Source of the DNA: JAXGPF01 sp964650945
GTDB taxonomy: Bacteria; Verrucomicrobiota; Kiritimatiellia; JAAZAB01
DNA: 64,000 nt
Direction of reading: 5' to 3'
Assembly (NCBI GenBank): GCA_964650945.1
Contig: CAZYXU010000004.1
Coordinates: 6,829 to 70,828, forward strand
The position numbers were made by a program, and so were the translations under genes. Of the stretch, positions 43,055 through 51,264 are shown one piece after another (within the stretch, counting starts at the first letter, position 1; every line of letters starts with the position of its first letter). The notes under the pieces were generated by a model. It saw nothing but the letters and a program-made list of their open reading frames with translations, was not told the origin of the DNA and searched no databases.

Positions 43055-44679
43055 GATCCGTTTGCGCTCCTCCCCGCGGCCCGGCGCACCGCGCCGATCA
43101 TGCGCGGACTGACGCTCACCGCCGCCACCCCCGCCTCACGCAGGCGGGGTACATAATCCGGCTCGCCGGCCAGCTCGCCGCACACCGTCAGCGGCCGTCC
43201 CAGTTCACGGGCGGCGGCGGTCATTTCCGCCAGCAATTTCCAGAATACCGCGCGTTCCGGCCGGTAGTCATGCGAAACCAGTTCGTTGTTGCGATCCACG
43301 GCGAACAGGTACTGGATCAGGTCGTTGGTGCCCACGCTGGCAAAATCGGCTTCCGCCAGCAATTCCCGGGCCTGCAGGCAGGCGGAGGGCACCTCCAGCA
43401 TGACGCCGTGTTGCAAGCTGGCCGGCGGCAGCCCGGCCGTGGCCTCCTTGAACATGAGCCGCAACGCCCGAAACTGTTCCAGGTCCACAATCATCGGGTA
43501 CAGTACCTGCACCGGCCCATGCGCCGCCGCCCGCGCCAGGGCCCGCGCCTGGCCCCGCCATAGTTCCGCGCGGGCCAGCAGCAGGCGCCCGCCGCGAAAT
43601 CCGAGGTAGGGATTCTGTTCCGGCTGAATGTCAAAAAAATCCGCCGACTTGTCGCCGCCCACATCCAGCAAGCGGAACGTCACCGGCAGCCCGTCCATGG
43701 CGTGCAGGACGGCGAGATATTTTTCGTATTGCTCATCCTCGGTTAAAAGACGGTCCGCGGCGAAAAATTCAAATTCCGTGCGATACAGGCCGATGCCTTC
43801 CGCCAGCGCGGCGCGCGCCTCGGCGGCATCGGCGGCGGTGGTGATATTCGCCAACACCCGCAGTCCGGGGACCGGTGGAACGGCGGACGCCGCCATCCCC
43901 GGCTGACGCGCCAGGACGGCGCGCACCAATTCCGGCGGGGGATTGACAATCACTTCGCCGCTGCCGCCGTCAATCAACACTTCGGTGCCGCAGGCGATGC
44001 TGCCGTGGAGGCCCTTGATGCCGGTGACCGCCGGGATGCCCAGCGCCCGGGCCAGGATGGCGGCGTGCGAAGTCTTCCCGCCGCGCTCCGTGACAAAGCC
44101 GCGCACATAGCGCGCATCCACCTCCGTGGTCAGGGTGGGCGTCAACTCCTCGGCGACGATGATGCGGTCACGCCCCTTGCGACAATGCGGCTGCCCGGCG
44201 CATTGCAGGGCCGGCCGGGTATTTTCGAGGATATCCAGCAGGCGCCGTTTCAGTTCGCCGATATCCGACGCCCTTTCGCGGATGTATTCATTATCCAACT
44301 CCAGCAGCCGGGCCTCGTATTCGTCCAGCACGCGCGCCACCGCCTGCGGCGCCGGGGTGGAGGCATCCACCGCCGCCCGGATTTTGCCCAAAACCGCCTC
44401 ATCCTGCAAAATCATGGCCTGCGCGGAAAATATTTCCGCCTCCGCCGGCCCAATGCGTTCGGCGACATTCCGGCTCAAATCCGCCAGTTGTTCCAGCGCC
44501 CGGGTGACGGCCGCCTGCAAACGCTCCAATTCCGCCGATGGCGAAACCGTCCCGGCCGCCGCGTTGGTCAGGGGCGTATGCCGGCGGTCGTTGAACAGGC
44601 AGACGCGTGAAACCGCCACGCCGCCGCTGACGGGTATTCCCCGCAGGTGTATGGCTGACGCCGCCGCGGAATTTAACAT
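43051..44679 (-). CDS. ptsI: Phosphoenolpyruvate:protein phosphotransferase (PTS enzyme I)
   Basis: A 542-aa cytosolic enzyme I, which takes phosphate from PEP and hands it to HPr. The N-terminal HPr-binding domain is followed by the active-site His205 in RGGKTSHAAILARALGIPAV, and the PEP-binding barrel shows RTEFEF, RLLDVGGDK, GTNDLIQYLFAVDRNNE and the C-terminal active Cys in TVCGELAGEP. Length is slightly below E. coli EI (575 aa). GGAG precedes the ATG. No HPr, EIIA or permease gene is nearby, so it may serve a regulatory, incomplete PTS. Confidence 0.95.
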   Translation of the reverse strand: MLNSAAASAIHLRGIPVSGGVAVSRVCLFNDRRHTPLTNAAAGTVSPSAELERLQAAVTRALEQLADLSRNVAERIGPAEAEIFSAQAMILQDEAVLGKIRAAVDASTPAPQAVARVLDEYEARLLELDNEYIRERASDIGELKRRLLDILENTRPALQCAGQPHCRKGRDRIIVAEELTPTLTTEVDARYVRGFVTERGGKTSHAAILARALGIPAVTGIKGLHGSIACGTEVLIDGGSGEVIVNPPPELVRAVLARQPGMAASAVPPVPGLRVLANITTAADAAEARAALAEGIGLYRTEFEFFAADRLLTEDEQYEKYLAVLHAMDGLPVTFRLLDVGGDKSADFFDIQPEQNPYLGFRGGRLLLARAELWRGQARALARAAAHGPVQVLYPMIVDLEQFRALRLMFKEATAGLPPASLQHGVMLEVPSACLQARELLAEADFASVGTNDLIQYLFAVDRNNELVSHDYRPERAVFWKLLAEMTAAARELGRPLTVCGELAGEPDYVPRLREAGVAAVSVSPRMIGAVRRAAGRSANGS

Positions 44680-44688
44680 GCTCGCTCC

Positions 44689-44716
44689 TTGACTTTTTTA
44701 AACAGGTATCTATTAT
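44689..44716 (+). promoter_or_regulatory. Candidate promoter for the PAS-receiver gene
   Basis: TTGACT (44689-44694) and TATTAT (44711-44716) with a 16-nt spacer, 36 nt before the ATG at 44752. Confidence 0.5.
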
Positions 44717-44735
44717 TAACTGATAGGTTTAAAAA
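44695..44735. promoter_or_regulatory. Inverted repeat in the ptsI/PAS-receiver divergent promoter
   Basis: A 9-bp perfect inverted repeat TTTTTAAAC (44695-44703) / GTTTAAAAA (44727-44735), with inner TATC/GATA arms, lies across the spacer and -10 of the plus-strand promoter in the 72-nt gap between divergent genes. It is a plausible shared operator. Confidence 0.4.
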
Positions 44736-44751
44736 GCTCAACCTCTAATTT

Positions 44752-46020
44752 ATGTCCACCAACGACAGCAATGACGCGCGCACGCCGCCGGGAGATTCCG
44801 GCTTACATCCGGCCGCGGGAGCGATCGCGCCGGCCACCCGCAAGCTGCCGCCTTCCGTCCGGCTGGTCAAGCCTGCCAGTCCCGCGCCGCCCCCGCCCGC
44901 CCCCGGCCGTGAAAGCGCCGAACATCCCAGCACCGCCGTCCGCCTGCAAATCGCCGATCAGATCTGGCGCTATGTCGCGCACGGCATCGTCATGACCGAT
45001 GCCAACGGCATTGTGCAATGCGCCAATCCCGCCTTTGTGGCCATGCTGCATTACACGGTTGAACAGGAGGTGATCAACCGCGATATCCGTTCTTTCCTGG
45101 CGGTTGCCACGGATCTGGACGGCGTCATCCGCCGGCTTCACGAACGCTGCATCTGCGCCAAGCGGGTTGGCATCAACACCCGCGATGCGATCATGCTGCC
45201 CGTCCAGATCACCGCCTCGCCGGTTTTCATGCAGGATGGCAGGCTGCGCAACATGATTTTTTCCATGGATGACGCCACGGCCGATTTGGAAACCGAAAAA
45301 CTGCGCCGGCAGACGGAAATGCAATCCCAGGCCGCCGCCGTGGATCAGGCCCGCCTGGCGGCCATCGCCGAACTCGGTTACGCCTTGAACGATCCGCTGC
45401 AAACCCTGCTGGGCCTGGCGGAGGAGGATCAACGCGCCGATTACAACGGGCAAATCAACCGGGTCATCGAAATTGTCCGGCAGTTTTACACGGCGCATGA
45501 AATTCCCCCGCCGGCCGAATCTGCCGGCGCGCCGGCGCCGGAACAACCGCCCGCGCCGGCAATTCCCCCGGCGGAAACCGTGCCGGACCAGCCAACCGCG
45601 GCATTGACGCCATGCGTGCCGGACATCATCATGGTGGTGGATGACGAACCGATGATCCGGCGGCTGTTTGACCGCATGCTTTCGGATGCCTTCCCCGGTT
45701 TGCGGATTGAACTGGCCGAAAACGGCGCCCAGGCGGTGGACCTTTTCAGCCGCGCGCATCACGCGGTGATCGTCATTGACATTATGATGCCCGAAATGCG
45801 CGGCGACGAAGCCTTTACCCGGATCGCCGAAGTTTGCGCCCGCCAACAATGGGCGCTGCCCCACTGCATTTTCTGCACCGGTTTCATGCCCACCGAGGCG
45901 GTAACGGCCATCACCAGCAACCCGCACCATACGCTCTTGCGCAAGCCGATCAGCCGCAAGGCGATTGTGACGGTCATGGAAAAATTACTGAACCGCGCTG
46001 CCGCCAACACGGGTGCATGA
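44752..46020 (+). CDS. PAS domain plus receiver protein with a degenerate kinase segment
   Basis: A 422-aa cytosolic signalling protein. Residues about 1-65 are Pro/Ala-rich; a PAS domain (about 68-185, GIVMTDANGIVQCANPAFVAML) follows; then a helical segment resembling HisKA, LAAIAELGYALNDPLQTLLGL, in which the phospho-accepting His is Tyr210; then a Pro-rich linker and a C-terminal receiver (MVVDDEPMIRRLF, acceptor Asp343 in VIDIMMPEMRG, LLRKP Lys). There is no HATPase domain, so it cannot phosphorylate itself and probably dimerises through the helical segment and receives phosphate from another kinase. Confidence 0.85.
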   Translation: MSTNDSNDARTPPGDSGLHPAAGAIAPATRKLPPSVRLVKPASPAPPPPAPGRESAEHPSTAVRLQIADQIWRYVAHGIVMTDANGIVQCANPAFVAMLHYTVEQEVINRDIRSFLAVATDLDGVIRRLHERCICAKRVGINTRDAIMLPVQITASPVFMQDGRLRNMIFSMDDATADLETEKLRRQTEMQSQAAAVDQARLAAIAELGYALNDPLQTLLGLAEEDQRADYNGQINRVIEIVRQFYTAHEIPPPAESAGAPAPEQPPAPAIPPAETVPDQPTAALTPCVPDIIMVVDDEPMIRRLFDRMLSDAFPGLRIELAENGAQAVDLFSRAHHAVIVIDIMMPEMRGDEAFTRIAEVCARQQWALPHCIFCTGFMPTEAVTAITSNPHHTLLRKPISRKAIVTVMEKLLNRAAANTGA

Positions 46021-46059
46021 AACCTGAATTCTGCGCCGCGCTGGCGCAGGTGAAAAAGT

Positions 46060-46087
46060 TTGATCTTTTCCGCGCAGTTTGTATGAT
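46060..46087 (+). promoter_or_regulatory. Candidate promoter upstream of the NfeD operon
   Basis: TTGATC (46060-46065) and TATGAT (46082-46087), 16 nt apart, the same hexamers as in front of tRNA-Ser. It would give a leader of about 260 nt that contains the whole 122-bp repeat. Confidence 0.4.
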
Positions 46088-46212
46088 CAGGCGTTGATGA
46101 ACTTATTGGAACCTGAATCCGTGACAGGGGTTCGACAATATTTGCTCATTTAAAGACTTATGAATTTTGATTTAACACCAAAATAATGACATCCCATGAT
46201 TCCAGAAAAAAC

Positions 46213-46334
46213 CGCCCTTTGGGTGAGGTCATTATGCCGCATCTGCTTTGTTGGCAAGGGTTCCATGTATAAGCATACCCCATCACCCTTGCCGCCGCGC
46301 ATCCGCGGCATACTGTCCTCATCACGGATTCAGG
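46213..46334. repeat. 122-bp dispersed repeat, copy 2
   Basis: Gap-free match to 25233-25354. The GGCAAGGG/CCCTTGCC stem is fully kept around a loop of the same length but different sequence; the left stem keeps pairing with a G-U replacement (CGCCC/GGGTG); the right stem (TGCCGC/GCGGCA) keeps six outer pairs. Confidence 0.7.
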
Positions 46335-46351
46335 CGGGACAATCTGGCCCG

Positions 46352-47851
46352 ATGCCGGCAGGGCAATTGCCACCCGCCGGTAGAGCGCGGTGGGGAATCT
46401 GCCTGGCAATCGCCTGGATCATTGGAACCGCTGGCCTGATGCGGGCGGCGCCCGCGGATGTGCCGGCCATCCCAACCAACCCTCCGGCGGCCATCACGGC
46501 GGCCGCCCTGGCGCCTGCCGCCGCGGCCGGGGCGTTGACGTATGTCATCCCGATTGAAGGCCCGATTGAAAAAGCCCTGCTTTATGTGATCCGCCGCGGA
46601 ATGATGCAGGCGGAACAGCGCCAGGCAGCCGCCGTGGTTTTTGTCATGAACACTCCCGGCGGACAATTGGACGCCACGGAGGAGATCGTCCGCCTGCTCC
46701 TTAAAACCCGCGTGCCCACCTACACGCTGGTGCAATCGCGCGCCTTGTCCGCGGGCGCCATCATTGCCATGGCCACCGACCGGATTTACATGACGCCCGG
46801 CAGCATCATCGGCGATGCCCTGCCGATCATGATCACGCCTTTCGGCGGCGTCCAGGAACTGCCGGAAGCCATGCAGGAAAAGGCGGTTTCCGCCGTATCC
46901 GCCATGATCCGCTCCGCCGCCCAGCAAAAAGGCCATGACCCGCAACTGGCCGAGGCCATGGTGCGCCGTGAATTGGAATTTAAAATCGGCGACCTCGTCA
47001 TCAGCCCCGCCGGACAGCTCCTGACGCTCACCGACACCGAAGCCGCCCGCCCGGCCGGCGCACCAGGGCGGCCGCTGTTATCGCAGGGAACAGTCGGCGG
47101 CTTGACTGAGTTGCTCAAGCGCGAGGGCCGGGATGCGGCCGAGACCGTCACCCTGCAAGTGACGGCGGCGGAAAAAATCGCGCGCCTGATCGAATCTTTT
47201 TCCGTAATTCTGCTGGCCGCCGGCCTGCTGGGATTATATATTGAATTTAAAACCCCGGGATTCGGTCTGCCGGGGATCGCCGGCATCATTTGCCTGGCCT
47301 TGTTTTTTTGGGGCCACCATATCGCCGGCTTGTCCGGCATGGGCGAAATCCTGCTTTTCACGCTCGGCGTCGTTTGCCTGCTGGTGGAGATTTTTGTGAC
47401 GCCCGGCTTCGGAATGCTCGGCGTCACCGGGATCCTGCTGGTATTGTTAGCCCTGTTTTCCGCCATGGCGCCCGGTCTGCCTGATTTCACCTGGCCTTCT
47501 GCGGTCAAAAACCTGCAAATCCCATTGCTGAAGGTTGCCGGCTCGGTGGTGCTGTGCGGGCTGGCCGCCTGGATGCTGGGATCGCGCCTGCCGCATTCCC
47601 CGCTGTTCCGGCGCATCATGCTGCAAGCGGCCGACGACCGCCGCAGCGGTTACAGCGCCGGCCCCGACACCCGCCAATGGCTGGGGCAGACCGGCAATGC
47701 CCTGACGGCCTTGCGCCCGGCCGGCACGGGGGCTTTCGGGGAACACCATCTGGACATTGTGACGCGCGGAGAATACCTGGCGGCCGGCACCCCGGTCAGG
47801 ATTGTGGAAACCCACGGCGCCCGGATTGTTGTCGAGGAGGCTAAAGCGTAG
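46352..47851 (+). CDS. NfeD-family membrane serine protease (ClpP-class)
   Basis: A 499-aa integral membrane protein of the long NfeD type. After a signal/anchor helix (RWGICLAIAWIIGTAG) comes a ClpP-class protease domain facing the periplasm: VIPIEGPIEKALLYVI, VFVMNTPGGQLDAT and ALSAGAIIAMATDRIYM with nucleophile Ser133, then GSIIGDALPI. Four to five transmembrane helices follow (about 275-415), and a C-terminal OB-fold NfeD domain (LGQTGNALTALRPAGTGAF). Known relatives cleave stomatin C-termini, but no stomatin gene is adjacent. Start 46352 was chosen because longer frames begin in repeat DNA; its ribosome binding site is weak. Confidence 0.85.
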   Translation: MPAGQLPPAGRARWGICLAIAWIIGTAGLMRAAPADVPAIPTNPPAAITAAALAPAAAAGALTYVIPIEGPIEKALLYVIRRGMMQAEQRQAAAVVFVMNTPGGQLDATEEIVRLLLKTRVPTYTLVQSRALSAGAIIAMATDRIYMTPGSIIGDALPIMITPFGGVQELPEAMQEKAVSAVSAMIRSAAQQKGHDPQLAEAMVRRELEFKIGDLVISPAGQLLTLTDTEAARPAGAPGRPLLSQGTVGGLTELLKREGRDAAETVTLQVTAAEKIARLIESFSVILLAAGLLGLYIEFKTPGFGLPGIAGIICLALFFWGHHIAGLSGMGEILLFTLGVVCLLVEIFVTPGFGMLGVTGILLVLLALFSAMAPGLPDFTWPSAVKNLQIPLLKVAGSVVLCGLAAWMLGSRLPHSPLFRRIMLQAADDRRSGYSAGPDTRQWLGQTGNALTALRPAGTGAFGEHHLDIVTRGEYLAAGTPVRIVETHGARIVVEEAKA

Positions 47852-47854
47852 ACT

Positions 47855-48331
47855 ATGCAAATTTTTATCCTGCTGCTGGCCGCCGGGCTGCTCTTGCTGG
47901 CCGCTGAAATCTTCCTGCCCGGCGGCATTTTAGGTATATTCGGGGGACTGGCCCTGGTGGGCGCGATTTTCGCCGGCTTCGCCGTCTTCGGCCCGCTCGC
48001 CGGCGCGTATATCGCCCTGGCGGTCATCCTCGGCGGCAGCGCCGGGATCGTCTTGTGGATTCGCTATTTCCCCCGCACCCGCGCGGGCCGCGCGCTGACC
48101 CTGTCGCATACCGAGTCTGAATACAAATCCGCCGATGGAGCGGCCTGGCGTGATTTGACCGGCAAAGCCGGCACGGCGGTCACGGATTTGCGGCCAGCCG
48201 GCATCGCCCGGGTGGACAACCGCAATTTCGATGTGGTTGCGGAAGGGATGTTGATTGAACGCGGCAGCGCCATCCACGTCATTAAAGTGGATGGCAACCG
48301 CATCGTCGTCCGCCAGGATGGCGGACAATAG
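47855..48331 (+). CDS. Short NfeD-like membrane protein
   Basis: A 158-aa protein with two or three N-terminal membrane helices (about 2-30 and 34-70, with AAEIFLPGGILGIFGGLALVG) and a C-terminal OB-fold NfeD domain (LTGKAGTAVTDLRPAGIARVDNR ... GSAIHVIKVDGNRIVV). Three nt separate it from the long NfeD gene and the short type lacks the protease domain, so the pair probably acts together in membrane-domain organisation or quality control. Confidence 0.88.
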   Translation: MQIFILLLAAGLLLLAAEIFLPGGILGIFGGLALVGAIFAGFAVFGPLAGAYIALAVILGGSAGIVLWIRYFPRTRAGRALTLSHTESEYKSADGAAWRDLTGKAGTAVTDLRPAGIARVDNRNFDVVAEGMLIERGSAIHVIKVDGNRIVVRQDGGQ

Positions 48332-48347
48332 TTTAATTTGTTCGGCT

Positions 48348-48377
48348 TTGACATCATGCGCATGGATATGCCATAAT
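48348..48377 (+). promoter_or_regulatory. Candidate promoter for the HEAT-repeat gene
   Basis: TTGACA (48348-48353) and CATAAT (48372-48377) with an 18-nt spacer, close to consensus, 30 nt before the start. Confidence 0.5.
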
Positions 48378-48406
48378 TCCCCTTTTAGATTCACAGGAGA
48401 AATTAT

Positions 48407-50068
48407 ATGCAGCGTTTCCCCCAGGTTGGAATTAGAATCAGAATTAAATGGCTGGCCTTTTTGTTGCTCGGCAATTTGGCGCTGGGAATAGCCGCCGATG
48501 AAACCACGGACCTGCTTCAGGCCCGGATTGCCGCCTTGCAGAGCCCCGACTTGCCCAGCAACCGTTATGCCATGGCGGAATTGGTAAAAATTGGCCCGCC
48601 AGCGGTGGCGGCGCTGATTCCCTGTCTGCAAAACGGCAATCAACTGACCCGGCTTTCCGCCGCCGAGGCGCTGGGATTGATCGGCGACCCGCGCGCGGTG
48701 GAACCATTGCTAACCATGTTCAACAGCGATAATTATGCCGGACGCTGGGCGGCGGCGGAAGCCTTGGGGCGCCTCCGCGACCCCCGCGCCGTAACCCCTT
48801 TAATTGAAGGATTGCGCGACGCCACGGACAATCTGCGCGGCGCGATTGTCACGGCGTTGAATCAAATCGGCGACCCGCGCGCCGTCCCCCCCCTGGTGGA
48901 ATTCCTCAAGGATGAAAATCCGGATACGCGCATGGCGGCCGTCCGGGTAGTCGGACGATTGGGCGGGCCGGAAGTCGCCCCCGCCCTGATTCCCTGCCTG
49001 AATGACGCCAATCCCGCGGTGCGCATGAACGCCGCCGAGGCGCTGGGCCGGCTGGGCGCCAATGCAGCCGTGGACCCGCTGATTCAGATGCTGGGCGATG
49101 ACCAGGCCGGTGTGCGCCTGGCGGCGGCTGCCGCCCTGGGTAAAATCGGCGACCCGCGCGCCGTCCCCCCGCTGGTGGAAGCACTGCAGCCGCATGATGC
49201 CGAACAGCGGATTGTGGCCGCCCAAAACCTCGGCCTTTTGCGCGACGCCGGCAGCGTCCAGCCCCTGATTGCCCTGTTGCGCGACGAGCGCGCGGAAGTT
49301 CAGGCCGCCGCCGCCGCCGCCTTGACCCAGATTGGCGCGGTTGCGGTTCCGGACTTGATCGTTTGCCTCGGCGACTATACCCCGCGCATCTGCGCCACTG
49401 CCGCGCAGATTCTCGGGCAAGTCGGCAGCCAGGATGCCCGTGATCCGATGATCCCGCTGCTCAAGCATACGGATACCGGCGTGCGCCAGGCGGCGGCTGC
49501 CGCCCTGACCCGCCTGGGTTATGCGCCGGATTTGCTGGACGATCAACTGACCTTTTACATTGCCGGCGCCAATTGGAAGGCCATTCTGGACGCCGGCGCG
49601 CCGGCGTTTGAGCTCTTGATCGGGCGGCTGCAAAGCGAAAACTCCACCGATCGCATCCTGGCGCTGGCGGCCATGGAAAATATCGGCCGCAGCAATATCG
49701 CACCGCTGGTTGACGCCTTGCGCTACACCAATGCATCCGTCCGGATTTTCGCGGCCGAGGCCCTGGGCAAAATCGGCAACGAGCAAGCCATCGAACCGCT
49801 GACCGCGCTGCAAAATGACGATAACGAATACGTGCGTAAATACGCCGCGCGCGCCCTGAACCAGCTCGGCCGCCAAGTCCCCATCCCCGAGCCCGCGCCA
49901 CTGCAGATCGAGCGCCCGGCGGCCGCCGCGGCCGAAGCCGCAGCCGCTGCCGCCGCTGATGGAACTGCGGTTACCGGCGGCAACGGGGCGGAAACCAACG
50001 CCCCGGCCGCGGAGACTGCCGCGCCGACCAACAGCGTTTTGGGCGACATCCCCCTGTTGACATTTTGA
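48407..50068 (+). CDS. Exported HEAT-repeat protein
   Basis: A 553-aa protein: signal sequence or anchor (about 12-30, WLAFLLLGNLALGIAA), about a dozen PBS-lyase-type HEAT repeats (about 40-490) with the recurrent unit DPRAVxPLxxxLxDxxxxVRxxAAxALGxIG, and an Ala-rich tail. Such arrays form superhelical protein-binding scaffolds. AGGAG is 8 nt from the ATG. Two 36-bp stretches (48865-48900 and 49144-49179) are nearly identical at DNA level, suggesting recent repeat duplication. It shares its stop base with the next start. Confidence 0.88.
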   Translation: MQRFPQVGIRIRIKWLAFLLLGNLALGIAADETTDLLQARIAALQSPDLPSNRYAMAELVKIGPPAVAALIPCLQNGNQLTRLSAAEALGLIGDPRAVEPLLTMFNSDNYAGRWAAAEALGRLRDPRAVTPLIEGLRDATDNLRGAIVTALNQIGDPRAVPPLVEFLKDENPDTRMAAVRVVGRLGGPEVAPALIPCLNDANPAVRMNAAEALGRLGANAAVDPLIQMLGDDQAGVRLAAAAALGKIGDPRAVPPLVEALQPHDAEQRIVAAQNLGLLRDAGSVQPLIALLRDERAEVQAAAAAALTQIGAVAVPDLIVCLGDYTPRICATAAQILGQVGSQDARDPMIPLLKHTDTGVRQAAAAALTRLGYAPDLLDDQLTFYIAGANWKAILDAGAPAFELLIGRLQSENSTDRILALAAMENIGRSNIAPLVDALRYTNASVRIFAAEALGKIGNEQAIEPLTALQNDDNEYVRKYAARALNQLGRQVPIPEPAPLQIERPAAAAAEAAAAAAADGTAVTGGNGAETNAPAAETAAPTNSVLGDIPLLTF

Positions 50069-51264
50069 TGCACAGCCAACATTTTTCCCGGGCATGGGCG
50101 TTGGCCGCACTCTTCCCGCTGCTGGTCACCAACACTCCGGCCGTCACTTTACAGCGGGTGGAAGGACCGTTCGTCTTGCCGGCGGATGCCAGCCTGCCGG
50201 CGGAAACCCTGATCATCGCCGAAAGCGTCGAAATCAACGGGCAGGCGGTTGACGATGCATTTTTCCTGGCGATCGGCGCCGGCGCCCTGCGGCAGCCGCC
50301 CGGCGCCGGCCGCATCAAATTGCAGGGCGAGTTCCGGAACGACGTCTGGGCGTGGGGCCGGCACATCAACCTGGCCGGGGTCATCCATGATCATGCCCGC
50401 CTGGCCGGCACCAGCGTCGCCATTCACGGCCAGGTCCAAGGCAACGCCCTGGTGGCCGCAAATAATGTCCACCTGGCGCGTTCGTCCGTGCTGGCGGCCG
50501 GCGCGCATATTTTCGGCGAAAATGTGATCTGCGAAGGCGCGGTGACCGGCGGACTGACGATTGTCGGCGGCAACGTCACGCTAGCGGGACATTGCGGCGG
50601 CAACGTCGAGGTTAAAGCCCGGGACCTGGTGATTTTGCCCGGCGCGGTGATTGACGGCGACCTGGATTACTGGACGCCGAAAACCGTGATCGTGCCGGAG
50701 CACGCCGCCGTCAAAGGCCGGTTCCGCAGACTTCAATCGCCGGCCGGCAAACCGGCGGGCAAAATCATTGCGGCGCTGCCCCTGGCCATCTGGGGATTTC
50801 TCAGTTCCTTGTGCGCGGGCGCGTTGCTGGTGCTGTGCTGCCCCGTGCTGGCGGCCGGCGCGGGACTGGCCGCCCGCCATACGCCCGGCCGCAGCCTGAT
50901 GTCCGGATTGCTTTTACTGGCGGTCGCGCCGGCGCTGATCCTGCTGCTGATGCTGAGCGTCATCGGCCTGCCGGCGGGGCTGATCCTGGGCGCATTAACC
51001 GTCATGCTCGTCTACCTGGGGAAGATCGTCCTGGCGATCGCGCTGGGCTTACTCTTGCTGCGCCCGCCCGCGCAGTTAACCCGCCGCGCGCTGATCAACC
51101 GCCTGGCATTGGGACTGCTGGTGCTGCACGCCGCCGCCTTCCCCGTATCCGGCCTGCCGGTCTGGATGCTTGCCGCCACATTGGGCGCCGGCGCCCTGCT
51201 GCGCGCCAAGAGCCTGCAAATTATTTCTGCAACATCATGCGCCAACAAGCCAGACGGTCTGTAA
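50068..51264 (+). CDS. Membrane protein with bactofilin-like beta-helix domain
   Basis: A 398-aa exported protein. After a signal peptide (to about residue 27) a polymer-forming, bactofilin-like beta-solenoid spans about 55-225, with regular hydrophobic strands such as GEFRNDVWAWGRHINLAGVIHDHARLAG (read in two parts), NALVAANNVHLARSS and LTIVGGNVTLAGHCGGNVEV. About four transmembrane helices follow (about 230-385). Bactofilin relatives polymerise into scaffolds; here the domain would lie outside the cytoplasm, which is not typical. The start overlaps the HEAT gene stop and its end overlaps the convergent GH13 gene by 30 nt. Confidence 0.7.
   Translation: MHSQHFSRAWALAALFPLLVTNTPAVTLQRVEGPFVLPADASLPAETLIIAESVEINGQAVDDAFFLAIGAGALRQPPGAGRIKLQGEFRNDVWAWGRHINLAGVIHDHARLAGTSVAIHGQVQGNALVAANNVHLARSSVLAAGAHIFGENVICEGAVTGGLTIVGGNVTLAGHCGGNVEVKARDLVILPGAVIDGDLDYWTPKTVIVPEHAAVKGRFRRLQSPAGKPAGKIIAALPLAIWGFLSSLCAGALLVLCCPVLAAGAGLAARHTPGRSLMSGLLLLAVAPALILLLMLSVIGLPAGLILGALTVMLVYLGKIVLAIALGLLLLRPPAQLTRRALINRLALGLLVLHAAAFPVSGLPVWMLAATLGAGALLRAKSLQIISATSCANKPDGL

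Larger units (their letters stand above)
46021..46351 (+). other. 331-nt intergenic leader before the NfeD gene
   Basis: No gene is supported here. The left part is AT-rich and holds a promoter candidate (46060-46087). The right part is occupied by copy 2 of the 122-bp repeat. Frames that start inside the repeat (ATG at 46196 or 46259) are in frame with the NfeD gene but translate repeat sequence. Confidence 0.6.

Noticed and set aside
46196..46351. N-terminal extension of the long NfeD protein
   Set aside because: Encoded by the 122-bp repeat, which also occurs outside any matching gene; the signal/anchor helix begins after it.
48800..50110. 436-codon minus-strand open frame opposite the HEAT gene
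   Set aside because: Mirrors the periodicity of the HEAT repeats; no independent evidence.
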